A DNA stretch of 64,000 nt from Duganella sp. BuS-21 (lineage in GTDB: Bacteria; Pseudomonadota; Gammaproteobacteria; Burkholderiales; Burkholderiaceae_D), in the NCBI GenBank assembly GCA_041874725.1, contig CP097466.1, positions 1,488,001 to 1,552,000 of the forward strand, read 5' to 3'. The notes beneath the pieces were generated by a model. That model was not told the DNA's origin. It worked only from the letters and a program-made list of their open reading frames with translations, and searched no databases. Numbering within the stretch: the stretch's first letter is position 1; each line of letters opens with the position of its first letter. The position numbers and the translations under genes are program-made. Positions 51,960-63,085 of this stretch are shown piece by piece.

Positions 51960-53521
51960 CGACTTCTACTTTCGACCCATCGGCTGTCGCCGACGCGATC
52001 CGCAAGCTGGCGCCTACGGCGAACCTGGCTTCGGACTCGCGCCGCATCAAGCTGGGCGATGTGTTCTTTGCTTTCGCTCCAGATGCCGCCAATGCGGCCG
52101 ACGGGCGCAGCTTTATCGACGGCGCCATTGAGCAGGGCGCGGCGCTGGTGGTGCTCGATCCAGCCGGCTTTACCTGGAACGACAAGTGGGCCGTGCCTTA
52201 CCTGACGGTTGAGAACCTGAAGCAGCAGGCCGGCGCCATCGCGCACGCCTTCTACCAGCAGCCGGATGCCGCCATGTTCACCGTCGGCGTCACCGGCACC
52301 AACGGCAAGACCTCCAGCGCCGTGTGGCTGGGCCATGCGCTGTCGCGCGCCGGCGAAGCGGCGGCGGTGATCGGCACGCTGGGCGTCGGCGTGTTCCGCC
52401 CGCGCGGCGAAGTGGAATACGACGTCACCGGCTACACCACGCCGGATGCGGTGCTGCTGGCGCGCTCGCTGGCCGAGCTGCGCGACAAAGGCGCGGCCGC
52501 GCTGGCGATTGAAGTGTCGTCCATCGGCCTGGAACAGGGCCGTGTCTCGGGCATGCATTTCGACGTGGCGCTATTCACCAACCTGACGCGCGACCATCTC
52601 GATTATCACGGCACCATGGAAGCCTACGAGGCGGCCAAGGTCAAGCTGTTCAACTGGCCGGGTTTAAAAACGGCGGTCATCAATCTGGACGATCCGGCGG
52701 GCCTGCGCCTGATCGCGCATCTGCAGGCGAAGGCTCCGTTGGCAGGCAACATCCCGCTGATTGCTTATACGCTGCGCGACGCCGTCGCCCAGCCGGACAT
52801 CGCCGGCGTGCTGATGCTGCGCGCCAGCCAGTTGCGCGCCGGCCGCAGCGGCGGCACCGAATTCCATCTCGATTGCCCGCTGGGCGTGGCGCTGGTGAAA
52901 ACGCACCTGGTGGGCGGCTTCAATATCAGCAACGCGCTGGGTGTAATGGGCGCAATGCTGGCCAAGGGCTTGGGCCTGCGCGCCGCCATCGACGCGGTGG
53001 AGGCGTTGGAGTCGGCACCGGGCCGCATGCAGCAAGTGGGCGGCCACGACGCGCCGCTGATCGTGATCGATTACGCGCACACGCCGGACGCATTGGAGAA
53101 AACCCTGGCCGCATTGCGTCCGGTGGCCAACGACCGTGGCGGCCAGCTGTGGTGCGTGTTCGGCTGCGGCGGCGACCGCGATCCGGGCAAGCGCCCACAA
53201 ATGGGCAAGCTGGCGCAGGCGGCCGACCATGTGCTGGTCACCAGCGACAATCCGCGCAGCGAAGATCCGCATTCGATCATCGAGCAGATTTTGGCCGGCA
53301 TGGACCGGAACAATCCGGCATCGACGGTGCAGGCGCTGGACGACCGCGCCGCCGCCATCCTGTCGGCGGTGAAGCACGCCGCCAAGCCGGATGTGATTCT
53401 GCTGGCCGGCAAAGGCCATGAGCCGTACCAGGAAATCAAAGGCAAGAAACTGCCATTCTCGGACGCCGATCACGCGCAACTGGCGCTGTCGGCACGTTTA
53501 ACCATGATGAGGACGAATTAA
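51956..53521 (+). CDS. murE: UDP-MurNAc-L-Ala-D-Glu:meso-diaminopimelate ligase
   Basis: A 521-residue Mur ligase adding the third stem residue. Domain 1 has SDSRRIKLGDVFFA, the ATP loop is GVTGTNGKTSS, and the C-terminal DNPRSEDP is the meso-diaminopimelate recognition motif, so the stem peptide contains meso-DAP, not lysine. A GTG start overlaps the ftsI stop. It ends in TAATG with murF. Confidence 0.96.
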   Translation: MTTSTFDPSAVADAIRKLAPTANLASDSRRIKLGDVFFAFAPDAANAADGRSFIDGAIEQGAALVVLDPAGFTWNDKWAVPYLTVENLKQQAGAIAHAFYQQPDAAMFTVGVTGTNGKTSSAVWLGHALSRAGEAAAVIGTLGVGVFRPRGEVEYDVTGYTTPDAVLLARSLAELRDKGAAALAIEVSSIGLEQGRVSGMHFDVALFTNLTRDHLDYHGTMEAYEAAKVKLFNWPGLKTAVINLDDPAGLRLIAHLQAKAPLAGNIPLIAYTLRDAVAQPDIAGVLMLRASQLRAGRSGGTEFHLDCPLGVALVKTHLVGGFNISNALGVMGAMLAKGLGLRAAIDAVEALESAPGRMQQVGGHDAPLIVIDYAHTPDALEKTLAALRPVANDRGGQLWCVFGCGGDRDPGKRPQMGKLAQAADHVLVTSDNPRSEDPHSIIEQILAGMDRNNPASTVQALDDRAAAILSAVKHAAKPDVILLAGKGHEPYQEIKGKKLPFSDADHAQLALSARLTMMRTN

Positions 53522-54921
53522 TGCGTGCAGCAGTCGCACAAATTCTGCCTTCCCTGGCCGGCGCACGCTTCGTGAATGCCGGCGATGTTGCTTTTGACGG
53601 CGTGTCGACCGACAGCCGTAGCGTCGCTGCAGGCGCCTTGTTCGTCGCCTTGCGCGGCGAGGTGTTCGACGCCCACAACTTCTTGCCGCAAGTGGCGGAG
53701 AAGGGCGTTGCCGCTGTCGTTGTTGAAGAACTGCCGGAAGGTTTCACCCTGCCGGCCATCGTCGTACCGGACACGCTGGTGGCGCTGGGCCAGATCGCCA
53801 ACTGGTGGCGCAAGCAGTTCACCATGCCGGTGATCGGCGTCACTGGCAGCAATGGCAAGACCACTGTTAAAGAGATGATTTCCGCGATCCTGGCGGCGGC
53901 CCACGGCGAACAAGGCCGCCTGGCCACGCGCGGCAATCTGAATAACGAGATCGGCGTGCCGCTCACGCTGTTCCGCATGGAACACCCGCAGCAAGCGGCC
54001 GTGATCGAGATGGGCATGAATCATCCGGGCGAGATTGGCCGCCTGGCGTTGATCGCCGCCGCCGATATCGCCATGGTCAACAACGCCCAGCGCGAGCACC
54101 AGGAATTCATGCACACCGTGGAAGCGGTGGCGCGCGAGAACGGCTCCGTGCTGTCGGCGCTGCCGACCGACGGCGTGGCTGTGTTCCCGCATGGCGACGA
54201 GTTCACGCCGGTGTGGGAGGAACTGTCGGCCGGCCGCCGCAAGCTGCGCTTCGGACTGACCAAGGATGCCGAAGTGAGCTGCACCTACCGCGCCAGCGAT
54301 TTCGAAAGCGAGATGTTCATCACCATCTGCGAGAGCGAGGCCGATACGCAGCAGTTCTTCGTGCGCCTGCAGGCGGCCGGTGAACACAATGTGCGGAATG
54401 CGCTGGCTGCGGTGGCGTGCACCTACGCCGCCGGCATCACGTTGGACCAGATCAAGCTGGGCCTGGACACCTTTGCGCCGGTCAGCGGCCGTTTGCAGAA
54501 GAAGCAGGCGGCCAACGGCGCGGTGGTCATCGACGATACCTACAACGCCAACCCGGACTCGGTGCGCGCCGCCATCGACGTGCTGGCGAAAGCCGCCGCG
54601 CCGCGCGTGCTGGTGCTGGGCGATATGGGCGAAGTCGGCACCCAGGGCCGCGAGTTCCATGAAGAGATAGGCGCGTATGCGCAAAACAAAGGCATCGATA
54701 CGGTGCTGGTTACCGGCGAACTGGCTGCGCATATGGTTGGCACTGTCCATCAAGGTGCGAACGTTCGTCATTTTGAAAACTATGGCGATTTGCTGTCTGC
54801 TGTCGAAGCAGCGGTATCGCCTGATGCAACTGTATTAATCAAGGGCTCCCGTTTCATGAAGATGGAGCGGGTCGTGCAGCATTTGATTGGGTCGCAACAA
54901 GCTAACAAGGAAGGTCACTAA
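53521..54921 (+). CDS. murF: UDP-MurNAc-tripeptide:D-Ala-D-Ala ligase
   Basis: A 466-residue Mur ligase completing the pentapeptide. [23 protein letters not shown] is the UDP-binding domain, [15 protein letters not shown] the ATP loop, and [20 protein letters not shown] the typical MurF strand. It shares the A of its ATG with the murE stop. Confidence 0.96.
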   Translation: MRAAVAQILPSLAGARFVNAGDVAFDGVSTDSRSVAAGALFVALRGEVFDAHNFLPQVAEKGVAAVVVEELPEGFTLPAIVVPDTLVALGQIANWWRKQFTMPVIGVTGSNGKTTVKEMISAILAAAHGEQGRLATRGNLNNEIGVPLTLFRMEHPQQAAVIEMGMNHPGEIGRLALIAAADIAMVNNAQREHQEFMHTVEAVARENGSVLSALPTDGVAVFPHGDEFTPVWEELSAGRRKLRFGLTKDAEVSCTYRASDFESEMFITICESEADTQQFFVRLQAAGEHNVRNALAAVACTYAAGITLDQIKLGLDTFAPVSGRLQKKQAANGAVVIDDTYNANPDSVRAAIDVLAKAAAPRVLVLGDMGEVGTQGREFHEEIGAYAQNKGIDTVLVTGELAAHMVGTVHQGANVRHFENYGDLLSAVEAAVSPDATVLIKGSRFMKMERVVQHLIGSQQANKEGH

Positions 54922-54923
54922 TC

Positions 54924-56093
54924 ATGCTGCTCTGGCTCGCACAATTTTTTCAACAGGATATCGGAATCCTCCGGGTCTTCAACTTCATCACGTTCCGTGC
55001 GGTGTTCGCCACGGCGACGGCGCTGTTCATCGGCCTGGCCGCCGGCCCGTTCGTGATCCGCAAGCTGACCGCCATGAAGTACGGCCAGGCCGTGCGCACC
55101 GACGGTCCGCAGACTCACCTGAAAAAACACGGCACGCCAACCATGGGCGGCGTGCTGATTCTGCTGTCGATCGCGATTTCCACGCTGCTGTGGTGCGACC
55201 TGTCGAACCGCCTGATCTGGCCGGTGCTGATCGTGACGCTGGGCTTCGGCGCGGTGGGCTGGGTGGATGACTACCGCAAGGTGGTGTACCAGGACCCGGA
55301 AGGCATGCGCTCGCGCGAGAAGTATTTCTGGCAGTCGCTGGTCGGCATCGCCGCCGCGCTGTACCTGGCGTTCTCGGTGTCGGCGCCGAGCACCGGCCAG
55401 GTGTTCGAGCTGTTCTTCGCCTGGGTGCGTTCGGGCTTCGAGATGGATCTGCCACCGAAGGCCGACTTGATTGTCCCGTTCTTCAAGACCATCAGCTATC
55501 CGCTGGGCGTGTGGGGCTTCATTGCTTTGACCTACTGTGTCATCGTGGGATCGTCCAACGCCGTTAACTTCACGGATGGTCTGGATGGCCTGGCGATCAT
55601 GCCGACGATTATGGTCGGTTCGGCGCTTGGCCTGTTCGCTTACCTCACCGGTAGCTCGACGTATTCGAAGTATCTGTTCATTCCGCATATTCCCGGCGCC
55701 GGAGAGTTGATCATCTTCTGCGGCGCGCTGGCGGGCGCGGGCCTGGCTTTCCTGTGGTTTAACACGCATCCGGCGCAAGTGTTCATGGGTGATGTGGGCG
55801 CGCTGGCCTTGGGCGGCGCGTTGGGCACCATTGCCGTGATTGTGCGTCAAGAGATTGTGTTGTTCATCATGGGCGGTATCTTTGTTGCGGAGACGGTGTC
55901 GGTGATGATTCAGGTGAGCTGGTTCAAGTACACCAAGAAGCGCTATGGCGTCGGCCGTCGCGTGTTTTTGATGGCGCCGCTGCATCACCATTTTGAACAA
56001 AAAGGCTGGAAAGAGACCCAGGTCGTCGTGCGTTTCTGGATTATCACGATGATTCTGGTACTGGTTGGACTTTCGACGTTGAAGCTGCGCTGA
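54924..56093 (+). CDS. mraY: phospho-MurNAc-pentapeptide translocase (lipid I synthase)
   Basis: A 389-residue, ten-helix membrane enzyme moving phospho-MurNAc-pentapeptide to undecaprenyl phosphate. [19 protein letters not shown] and [11 protein letters not shown] hold the catalytic aspartates and Mg2+ site; [25 protein letters not shown] is the conserved histidine-rich segment. It overlaps murD (TGATG). Confidence 0.97.
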   Translation: MLLWLAQFFQQDIGILRVFNFITFRAVFATATALFIGLAAGPFVIRKLTAMKYGQAVRTDGPQTHLKKHGTPTMGGVLILLSIAISTLLWCDLSNRLIWPVLIVTLGFGAVGWVDDYRKVVYQDPEGMRSREKYFWQSLVGIAAALYLAFSVSAPSTGQVFELFFAWVRSGFEMDLPPKADLIVPFFKTISYPLGVWGFIALTYCVIVGSSNAVNFTDGLDGLAIMPTIMVGSALGLFAYLTGSSTYSKYLFIPHIPGAGELIIFCGALAGAGLAFLWFNTHPAQVFMGDVGALALGGALGTIAVIVRQEIVLFIMGGIFVAETVSVMIQVSWFKYTKKRYGVGRRVFLMAPLHHHFEQKGWKETQVVVRFWIITMILVLVGLSTLKLR

Positions 56094-57613
56094 TGATTTA
56101 CGAAGGCAAAAACGCACTGGTATTGGGGCTGGGAGAATCCGGCCTGGCGATGGCGCTGTGGCTCGCCCGCAGCGGCGCGCGCGTGCGCGTTGCCGATACG
56201 CGTGAGTCGCCGGAGCGCCTGCCGGCATTGCGCGCGGCCGTGCCGGATGCGGAGTTTGTCGCTGGTGCATTTGGCGCGTCGCTGCTGGAGGGCGTGGACT
56301 TCGTGACCGTCAGCCCTGGCCTGGCGCCGAACCGCGAGCTGGCAGAGATTGCGCCGGCCGCCGCTGCCGCCGGCATCGAGGTGTGGGGCGAGATCGAGTT
56401 GTTCGCGCAGGCGCTGGAGTCGCTCAAGACCGAGCGCGATTATCATCCGAAGATCATCGCCATCACCGGCACCAACGGCAAGACGACGGTGACCACACTG
56501 GTCGGCCAGCTGTGCGAACGCGCCGGCAAGACCGTGCGCGTGGCCGGCAACATCAGCCCAGCAGCATTGGACGTCCTGCGCGAAGTGCTCGACGTCGCTG
56601 CGGACGCCGCAGCGCTGCCGGAAGTCTGGGTGCTCGAACTCTCGTCTTTCCAACTGCAGACCACCTTTACCCTGGAAGCCGACGCCGCCACCGTATTGAA
56701 CGTGACGCAGGACCACCTGGACTGGCACGGCGATATGCCATCCTACGCCGCCGCCAAGCACCGCATCTTCGCCGCCAACACCGTGCGCGTCCTGAACCGC
56801 GACGACGCCACCACCATGCGCATGGCCAGCGCCACTGGCCACAGCGTCACCTTCGGTACCGACGCGCCAACCCTGCGCGACGACCTTGGCCTGAACAACG
56901 AACGCGGCGTGCTGTGGCTGGCCACTTCGGTCCCGGCCGAAGAAGAGGGCGAGCCGAAGAAACGCAAAAAGAACGATCCGCCGCCACCGCCGGTCGAATG
57001 CATGGTCAAGAACCTCATGCCCGCCGACGCCCTGCAAATCCGCGGCGTGCACAATGCCGCCAACGCGCTGGCCGCGCTGGCCCTGTGCCGCGCCATCGAC
57101 CTGCCGCTGGCGCCGCTGCTGCACGGCCTGCGCGACTATCGCGGCCAGCCGCACCGCGTGGAACTGGTCAGCGCGATCAACGACGTCGAATACTACGACG
57201 ACAGCAAAGGCACCAACGTCGGCGCCACCGTGGCCGCCTTGAATGGCCTGGGCAAAGCCTTCACCGGCGCCAACCAGCGCCTGGTGGTCATCATGGGCGG
57301 CGACGGCAAAGGCCAGAACTTCGCGCCGCTGGCCGAACCAACCGCCCGCTATGCGCGTGCCGTGCTGCTGATCGGCCGCGACGCGCCGCAAATCCGCGCC
57401 GCATTGTCCGCCAGCGGCATCGCGCTGGAAGACTGCGGCACCGATCTGCCGCAAGCGGTCAAGCGCGCCAGCGAACTGGCGCAAGCCGGCGACGCCGTGC
57501 TGCTGTCGCCGGCCTGCGCCAGCATGGACATGTTCAAGAACTACGCGCATCGCGCCCAGGTGTTCATCGACACCGTGCGCGAAATCGCCCTCGACGCCGG
57601 ACAGGAGATCTGA
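56093..57613 (+). CDS. murD: UDP-MurNAc-L-alanine:D-glutamate ligase
   Basis: A 506-residue Mur ligase adding D-glutamate. It opens with a Rossmann-like domain ([21 protein letters not shown]), has the ATP loop [14 protein letters not shown] and the C-terminal [13 protein letters not shown]. Near residues 281-302 there is a charged, proline-rich insertion ([18 protein letters not shown]) in the central domain that E. coli MurD lacks, which accounts for much of its extra length. Confidence 0.95.
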   Translation: MIYEGKNALVLGLGESGLAMALWLARSGARVRVADTRESPERLPALRAAVPDAEFVAGAFGASLLEGVDFVTVSPGLAPNRELAEIAPAAAAAGIEVWGEIELFAQALESLKTERDYHPKIIAITGTNGKTTVTTLVGQLCERAGKTVRVAGNISPAALDVLREVLDVAADAAALPEVWVLELSSFQLQTTFTLEADAATVLNVTQDHLDWHGDMPSYAAAKHRIFAANTVRVLNRDDATTMRMASATGHSVTFGTDAPTLRDDLGLNNERGVLWLATSVPAEEEGEPKKRKKNDPPPPPVECMVKNLMPADALQIRGVHNAANALAALALCRAIDLPLAPLLHGLRDYRGQPHRVELVSAINDVEYYDDSKGTNVGATVAALNGLGKAFTGANQRLVVIMGGDGKGQNFAPLAEPTARYARAVLLIGRDAPQIRAALSASGIALEDCGTDLPQAVKRASELAQAGDAVLLSPACASMDMFKNYAHRAQVFIDTVREIALDAGQEI

Positions 57614-58833
57614 TGGCCCTCCAGCTGCCGTTCCGCTTTGGCTCCAAGTCGGTTGAAACGCCGATGGAGAGTCGCGCGCGGCAGTCGAAGATGATGGAGT
57701 ACGACCAACCGCTGGTCTGGGTCACCCTTCTGCTGATGCTGCTCGGGATGGTGATGGTCTACTCGGCCTCGATCTCGCTACCCGACTCGCCGAAATTCGC
57801 CAACTACGTGCGCTGGCAGAACACCTACTTCCTGCAGCGCCAGGCGATGTTCATCATGGTCTCGCTGGTCGCCGGCCTGTTCGTGTTCCGCACCCGCATC
57901 GCCGACCTGCAAAAGGCCGCGCCGTACCTGTTCATCGGCACGCTGGTGCTGCTGGTGCTGGTGCTGATACCCGGCGTCGGCGTGGTGGTCAACGGCGGCC
58001 GTCGCTGGCTGTCGCTCAAGGTATTCAACATCCAGCCATCGGAACTGATGAAGGTGGTGGCCGTGCTGTATGCCGCTGACTACACCGTGCGCAAGCAGGA
58101 ATACATGCACAAGCTGACCAAGGGCTTCATGCCGATGGCGGCGGCGGTCGGCTTCGTCGGCCTGTTGCTGCTGCTGGAGCCGGACCTCGGCGCTTTCGGC
58201 GTGATCGTCTGCATCGCCATGGGCATCCTGTTCCTGGGCGGGATCAACGCCATCTGGTTCGGCGGCATCGGCGTGGTGCTGGTGGTGATTTTCGGCTCCA
58301 TCATCGCCTTGTCCAAGTTCCGCCGCGAGCGTTACTTCGCCTACCTCAATCCGTGGGAAGAGGACAATGCGCTGAACAAGGCTTACCAGCTGACCCACTC
58401 GCTGATCGCTTTCGGTCGCGGCGAAATCTTCGGTGTGGGCCTGGGCGGCAGCGTGGAGAAGCTGCACTACCTGCCGGAAGCGCACACCGACTTCCTGCTG
58501 GCCGTGATCGGCGAAGAACTGGGCCTGGCCGGCGTGCTGGTGGTGATCGCGCTGTTCTACTGGATCATCAAGCGCGCCTTCGACATCGGCCGCCAGGCCA
58601 TCGCCATCGACCAGACTTTCGCCGGCCTCACCGCCAAAGGCATCGGCATCTGGATCGGCGTGCAGACCTTTATCAATATGGGCGTGAACCTTGGCTTGCT
58701 GCCTACCAAGGGCTTGACCCTGCCGCTGATGAGCTATGGCGGCACGGGCGTTGTAATTAACTGCATCGGACTCGCGATCCTGCTCCGGATCGATTACGAA
58801 AACCGGGTGCTGATGCGTGGTGGCAGACTATGA
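57613..58833 (+). CDS. ftsW: septal peptidoglycan polymerase FtsW (SEDS)
   Basis: A 406-residue, ten-helix SEDS glycosyltransferase that polymerises lipid II with Fts[59 protein letters not shown] and [24 protein letters not shown] are SEDS signatures. The cytoplasmic N-terminus is about 35 residues. It overlaps murG by four bases. Confidence 0.96.
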   Translation: MALQLPFRFGSKSVETPMESRARQSKMMEYDQPLVWVTLLLMLLGMVMVYSASISLPDSPKFANYVRWQNTYFLQRQAMFIMVSLVAGLFVFRTRIADLQKAAPYLFIGTLVLLVLVLIPGVGVVVNGGRRWLSLKVFNIQPSELMKVVAVLYAADYTVRKQEYMHKLTKGFMPMAAAVGFVGLLLLLEPDLGAFGVIVCIAMGILFLGGINAIWFGGIGVVLVVIFGSIIALSKFRRERYFAYLNPWEEDNALNKAYQLTHSLIAFGRGEIFGVGLGGSVEKLHYLPEAHTDFLLAVIGEELGLAGVLVVIALFYWIIKRAFDIGRQAIAIDQTFAGLTAKGIGIWIGVQTFINMGVNLGLLPTKGLTLPLMSYGGTGVVINCIGLAILLRIDYENRVLMRGGRL

Positions 58834-59909
58834 AACGATTAATGATTATGGCGGCCGGTACCGGCGGTCATATCTTCCCCGGCCTGGCGATCGCGCAAAC
58901 CATGCGCGCACGCGGCTGGGAAGTGAGCTGGCTGGGCACCTCCACCGGCATGGAGCAGGACCTGGTGCCGAAGAGCGGCATCGCGATGGACAGCATCAAC
59001 TTCACCGGCATGCGCGGCAAGGGCTTGAAGCACTCGCTGGACGGCGCCCTGAAGATGGTCAAGGCATTCAAGGATTGCTTCGGCTTTATCGGCAGCCGCA
59101 AGCCGGACGTGGTGATGGGCATGGGTGGTTACGTGACCGTGCCGGGTGGCCTGATGGCGCGTATGCGCGGCACGCCGCTGGTACTGGTGAACGCCGATGC
59201 GGCGCTGCTGCTGTCGAATAGAACGCTGGTGCCGTTCGCCGACCGCGTGTGCTTCGGCTTCCCGGCCGATTTCGGCAAGGCCGCCGACAAGGCCGTGGTC
59301 ACCGGTAATCCGGTGCGCAAGGAGATCCTGGACATGGCGCCGCCGGCCCGGCGTTTCGCCGGCCGCGAAGGTCCGCTGCGCATCCTGGTGGTGGGCGGCA
59401 GCCTGGGCGCGAAAGCGCTGAACGACGCGCTGCCGGCGGCGCTGGCGTTGATCCCGGAAGCACAACGTCCGCTGGTCACCCACCAGTCGGGCAAGAAGAA
59501 CATCGATGCCCTGAGCGCGGCGTATCAGCAGGCCGGCGTGACGGCCAACGTGGTCGACTTCATCGACGACATGGCCGGTGCCTACAGCGTGGCGGACCTG
59601 GTGATCTGCCGCGCCGGCGCCATCACCGTATCCGAATTGACGGCGGCGGGCGTGGCCAGTGTACTGGTGCCGTTCGTGGCCTCGACCACCAGCCACCAGC
59701 GCGACAACGCGCAGTGGATGGCCAAGCAGAAGGCGGCGATCCACATGCCGCAATCGGAATTGAGCGCGCAGAGTGTGGCGACGCTGCTGGAAACGCTGAC
59801 CCGCGCGGCTTGCCTGGCCATGGCCGGCGCGGCGCGCGACGTAGGAAAACGCGACGCGAACGACGCGATCGCACAGGTATTGGAAGCATTAGCATTGGAT
59901 AAGCCGTGA
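58830..59909 (+). CDS. murG: UDP-GlcNAc:lipid I N-acetylglucosaminyltransferase
   Basis: A 359-residue GT28 enzyme making lipid II. The first glycine loop is [50 protein letters not shown] and the UDP-binding [24 protein letters not shown] follow. It is peripheral to the inner membrane. The end overlaps murC by four bases. Confidence 0.97.
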   Translation: MKRLMIMAAGTGGHIFPGLAIAQTMRARGWEVSWLGTSTGMEQDLVPKSGIAMDSINFTGMRGKGLKHSLDGALKMVKAFKDCFGFIGSRKPDVVMGMGGYVTVPGGLMARMRGTPLVLVNADAALLLSNRTLVPFADRVCFGFPADFGKAADKAVVTGNPVRKEILDMAPPARRFAGREGPLRILVVGGSLGAKALNDALPAALALIPEAQRPLVTHQSGKKNIDALSAAYQQAGVTANVVDFIDDMAGAYSVADLVICRAGAITVSELTAAGVASVLVPFVASTTSHQRDNAQWMAKQKAAIHMPQSELSAQSVATLLETLTRAACLAMAGAARDVGKRDANDAIAQVLEALALDKP

Positions 59910-61297
59910 AACATAAAGTACAGAACATACACTTCGTCGGCATCGGCGGCAGCGGCATGAGCGGCATCGCTGAAGTGCTGCTGACGCTGGGCTACAACGT
60001 GTCCGGCTCGGACCTGGGCAGCAACGCCGTTACCCAGCGCCTGGCCGACATGGGCGCGACCGTGTACCAGGGCCACGCGGAAGCCCACATCGGCAAGGCC
60101 GACGCGGTCGTCACCTCGACCGCTGTACAACAGGACAACCCTGAAGTCGTGGCGGCACGCAGCCGCAAGATCCCGATCGTCCCGCGCGCGGTGATGCTGG
60201 GCGAGTTGATGCGCCTGAAGCGCGGCATCGCCATCGCCGGCACCCACGGCAAGACCACCACCACCAGCCTGGTGGCGTCCGTGCTGGCGCAGGGCGGCCT
60301 CGATCCGACCTTCGTCATCGGCGGCCGCCTGACCGCCGCCGGCGCCAACGCCAAACTGGGCACCGGCGAATACCTGGTGGCCGAAGCCGACGAATCGGAC
60401 GCCTCGTTCCTGAACCTGACGCCGATGATCGAAGTCATTACGAACATCGACGCCGACCACATGGAAACCTACGAGCACGATTTCGAAAAGCTCAAGCAGG
60501 CCTTCGTCCACTTCACGCACCGCCTGCCGTTCTACGGCCGCGCCATGCTGTGCATCGACGATCCGCACGTGCGCTCGATCCTGCCGCAGGTGACCAAGCC
60601 GGTCACCACCTACGGTTTTGCCGAAGACGCCGAAGTGCGCGCCGTGAACGCGCGCGCGGTCGGCGTGGAAATGCACTTCACCGTCCAGCAGGAAGGCTAT
60701 CCCGACCTGGACGTGGTGCTGAACCAACCGGGCCTGCACAACGTGCAGAACGCCTGCTCCGCCGTGGCCATCGCCCGCGAGATCGGCATCGAAGACAGCG
60801 CAACGCAAGCCGGCCTGGCTGGCTTTGCCGGCGTCGGCCGCCGCTTCACCAAATACGGCGACGTAGAAATTCCAGGCGGCGGAACGTTCACTTTAGTGGA
60901 CGACTTCGGCCACCATCCGCTGGAAATGGACGTCACCATGGCCGCCGCCCGCGCCGCCTATCCGGGCCGCCGCCTGGTGCTGGCGTTCCAGCCCCACCGT
61001 TACAGCCGTACGCGCGACCTGTTTGAAGATTTCGTCAAGGTGCTGGGCGCACCGGACGTGCTGGTGCTGGGCGAAGTGTATGCGGCAGGCGAAGCGCCTA
61101 TCGTGGCGGCCGACGGCCGTGCGCTGTCGCACGCGCTGCGCGCGCGCGGCAAGACGGAACCGATTTTTGTTGAGGCAATCGGCGATATGCCGGAAACCAT
61201 CATGGGCGTGGTGCGTGACGGCGATGTCGTCATGACCATGGGCGCAGGCTCGATCAGCGGCGTCCCGGCCAAACTGACTAATTATCCAAAGGTCTGA
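59906..61297 (+). CDS. murC: UDP-MurNAc:L-alanine ligase
   Basis: A 463-residue Mur ligase starting stem-peptide synthesis. [31 protein letters not shown] binds UDP-MurNAc, [14 protein letters not shown] is the ATP loop, and [43 protein letters not shown] is diagnostic of MurC. murB, which makes its substrate, is not in this cluster. Confidence 0.97.
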   Translation: MKHKVQNIHFVGIGGSGMSGIAEVLLTLGYNVSGSDLGSNAVTQRLADMGATVYQGHAEAHIGKADAVVTSTAVQQDNPEVVAARSRKIPIVPRAVMLGELMRLKRGIAIAGTHGKTTTTSLVASVLAQGGLDPTFVIGGRLTAAGANAKLGTGEYLVAEADESDASFLNLTPMIEVITNIDADHMETYEHDFEKLKQAFVHFTHRLPFYGRAMLCIDDPHVRSILPQVTKPVTTYGFAEDAEVRAVNARAVGVEMHFTVQQEGYPDLDVVLNQPGLHNVQNACSAVAIAREIGIEDSATQAGLAGFAGVGRRFTKYGDVEIPGGGTFTLVDDFGHHPLEMDVTMAAARAAYPGRRLVLAFQPHRYSRTRDLFEDFVKVLGAPDVLVLGEVYAAGEAPIVAADGRALSHALRARGKTEPIFVEAIGDMPETIMGVVRDGDVVMTMGAGSISGVPAKLTNYPKV

Positions 61298-61300
61298 ATC

Positions 61301-62263
61301 GTGAGTACCATCATTCATCCACAAGATGCAAAGGCGTTCGGCAAGGTCGGCGTGCTGTTCGGCGGCCGTTCGGCGGAGCGTGAAGTGTCCAATATGTCCG
61401 GCGCCGGCGTGCTGGCTGCGCTGCAAAGCCAGGGCATCGACGCCCATCCGTTCGATCCGGGCGTGCGCTCGCTGGCCGAACTGGCGGCGGAAAAATTCGA
61501 CCGCGTGTTCATCGCGCTGCACGGCCGCTTCGGCGAAGACGGCAGCCTGCAGGGCGCGCTGGAACTGCTGGGGATTCCCTACACCGGCAGCGGCGTGATG
61601 GCCAGCTCGGTCGGCATGGACAAGATCACCACCAAGATCGTCTGGTTGAATGCCGGCCTGCCGACCCCGCGCTATGCTGTGTTGAATGCGCAGTCCGATC
61701 TGGCGGCGACCGCCGCTGATCTGGGCCTGCCGCTGATCGTCAAGCCGCCGCACGAAGGCTCGACCATCGGCATCACCAAGGTGAGCGAAGCGGACGCCTT
61801 CCAGGCCGCCTACGACACCGCCGCCGCATTGGACGACTCGGTGTTGGCGGAAGAATTTGTCACCGGCCGCGAATTCACGGTCGCCATCCTTGGCGGCGGC
61901 GCCGGCGCGCGCGCGCTGCCTGTCGTGGAGATCGTGGCGCCGGAAGGCAATTACGATTATCAGAACAAGTACTTCACGGACGACACCAAGTATTTCTGCC
62001 CGGCCGTACTGCCGGACGCGCTGACGGCGGAAATGCAGCGCATCGCCGTGGAAGCCTACCGCGCGCTCGGTTGCGAGGGCTGGGGACGCGTCGACGTGCT
62101 GCTGCGCGAACGCGACCAGCAGCCCTTCCTGCTGGAAGTGAATACCTCGCCGGGCATGACCAGCCATTCGCTGGTGCCGATGGCGGCGCGCGCGGAAGGC
62201 ATTAGTTATGAAGCGTTGTGCGTGGAAATCCTGCGCACCGCGCGTTTGAAGATGAAGGGCTGA
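61301..62263 (+). CDS. ddl: D-alanine:D-alanine ligase
   Basis: A 320-residue ATP-grasp enzyme making the dipeptide used by Mur[53 protein letters not shown] and [22 protein letters not shown] are all present, with GRVDVLL before the metal site. GTG start at 61301, three bases after murC. Confidence 0.96.
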   Translation: MSTIIHPQDAKAFGKVGVLFGGRSAEREVSNMSGAGVLAALQSQGIDAHPFDPGVRSLAELAAEKFDRVFIALHGRFGEDGSLQGALELLGIPYTGSGVMASSVGMDKITTKIVWLNAGLPTPRYAVLNAQSDLAATAADLGLPLIVKPPHEGSTIGITKVSEADAFQAAYDTAAALDDSVLAEEFVTGREFTVAILGGGAGARALPVVEIVAPEGNYDYQNKYFTDDTKYFCPAVLPDALTAEMQRIAVEAYRALGCEGWGRVDVLLRERDQQPFLLEVNTSPGMTSHSLVPMAARAEGISYEALCVEILRTARLKMKG

Positions 62264-62270
62264 GTGGTAG

Positions 62271-63071
62271 ATGTGGCATGACGCGAAGGCTTTGAATGCA
62301 ACCGCCAGCGGGCTGTTTGCGCTGACGTTGTTGGCATGCATAGCTTCCGGGGTGTGGTGGGTATCGCAGCGACCGATGTTCAACCTGCGCACGATCCGCA
62401 TCGAGAATATCGCCGACGAAGACCTGAAGCATGTGAACCATCTGACGCTGCGGAACAATGCGCTGGGTCGGATCAAGGGCAACTTCTTCACCACCAACCT
62501 GGATGCGGTCAGGTTGGCGTTTGAATCGGTGCCCTGGGTACGTCGCGCAACGGTGCGGCGCGAATGGCCGGACCAGTTGATCGTGGCGCTGGAAGAACAC
62601 GAGGCGCTGGGCACGTGGGGCGAGGACGGCAGACTGTTATCGACCAAGGGCGATGTGTTCACCGCCAACCTGGCCGAGGCGGAAGAGGATCACGCGCTGC
62701 CGGAGTTCGATGGGCCGGACGGCAGCGAGAAGGAAGTGTTGTCGCGTTACGCCGAGCTGCGCACCTGGTTTGCGCCGCTCAAGCTGGCGCCGCAGGCGTT
62801 GTCGCTGTCCAGCCGCTACGCGTGGACGGTGAAGCTGGATAACGGAACGAGCGTGGCGCTGGGTCGGGAACAGACCAGCACCACGTTGAAGGAGCGGGTG
62901 GACCGCCTGGTGGGGATTTATCCGCAACTGGTGGAACACCTGCCGAATATAGAGACGATAGACATGCGGTACCAGAACGGTTTGGCGTTGAGCGCATCGG
63001 GATTGAAGATTCCGGCGGAAGGCGCGAAACCAAAACCAACGGCAAAGAAAACGGCCCCAAAGCATAACTAG
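62271..63071 (+). CDS. ftsQ: cell-division protein FtsQ
   Basis: A 266-residue bitopic protein linking early and late division proteins. One helix (ASGLFALTLLACIASGVWWVS) is followed by the POTRA domain (FNLRTIRIENIADEDLKHV, residues 39-57) and the beta domain (VPWVRRATVRREWPDQLIVALEEHEALGTW). The basic tail (KIPAEGAKPKPTAKKTAPKHN) is typical of betaproteobacteria. Confidence 0.94.
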   Translation: MWHDAKALNATASGLFALTLLACIASGVWWVSQRPMFNLRTIRIENIADEDLKHVNHLTLRNNALGRIKGNFFTTNLDAVRLAFESVPWVRRATVRREWPDQLIVALEEHEALGTWGEDGRLLSTKGDVFTANLAEAEEDHALPEFDGPDGSEKEVLSRYAELRTWFAPLKLAPQALSLSSRYAWTVKLDNGTSVALGREQTSTTLKERVDRLVGIYPQLVEHLPNIETIDMRYQNGLALSASGLKIPAEGAKPKPTAKKTAPKHN

Positions 63072-63085
63072 CAGGCAGAGAAGAA

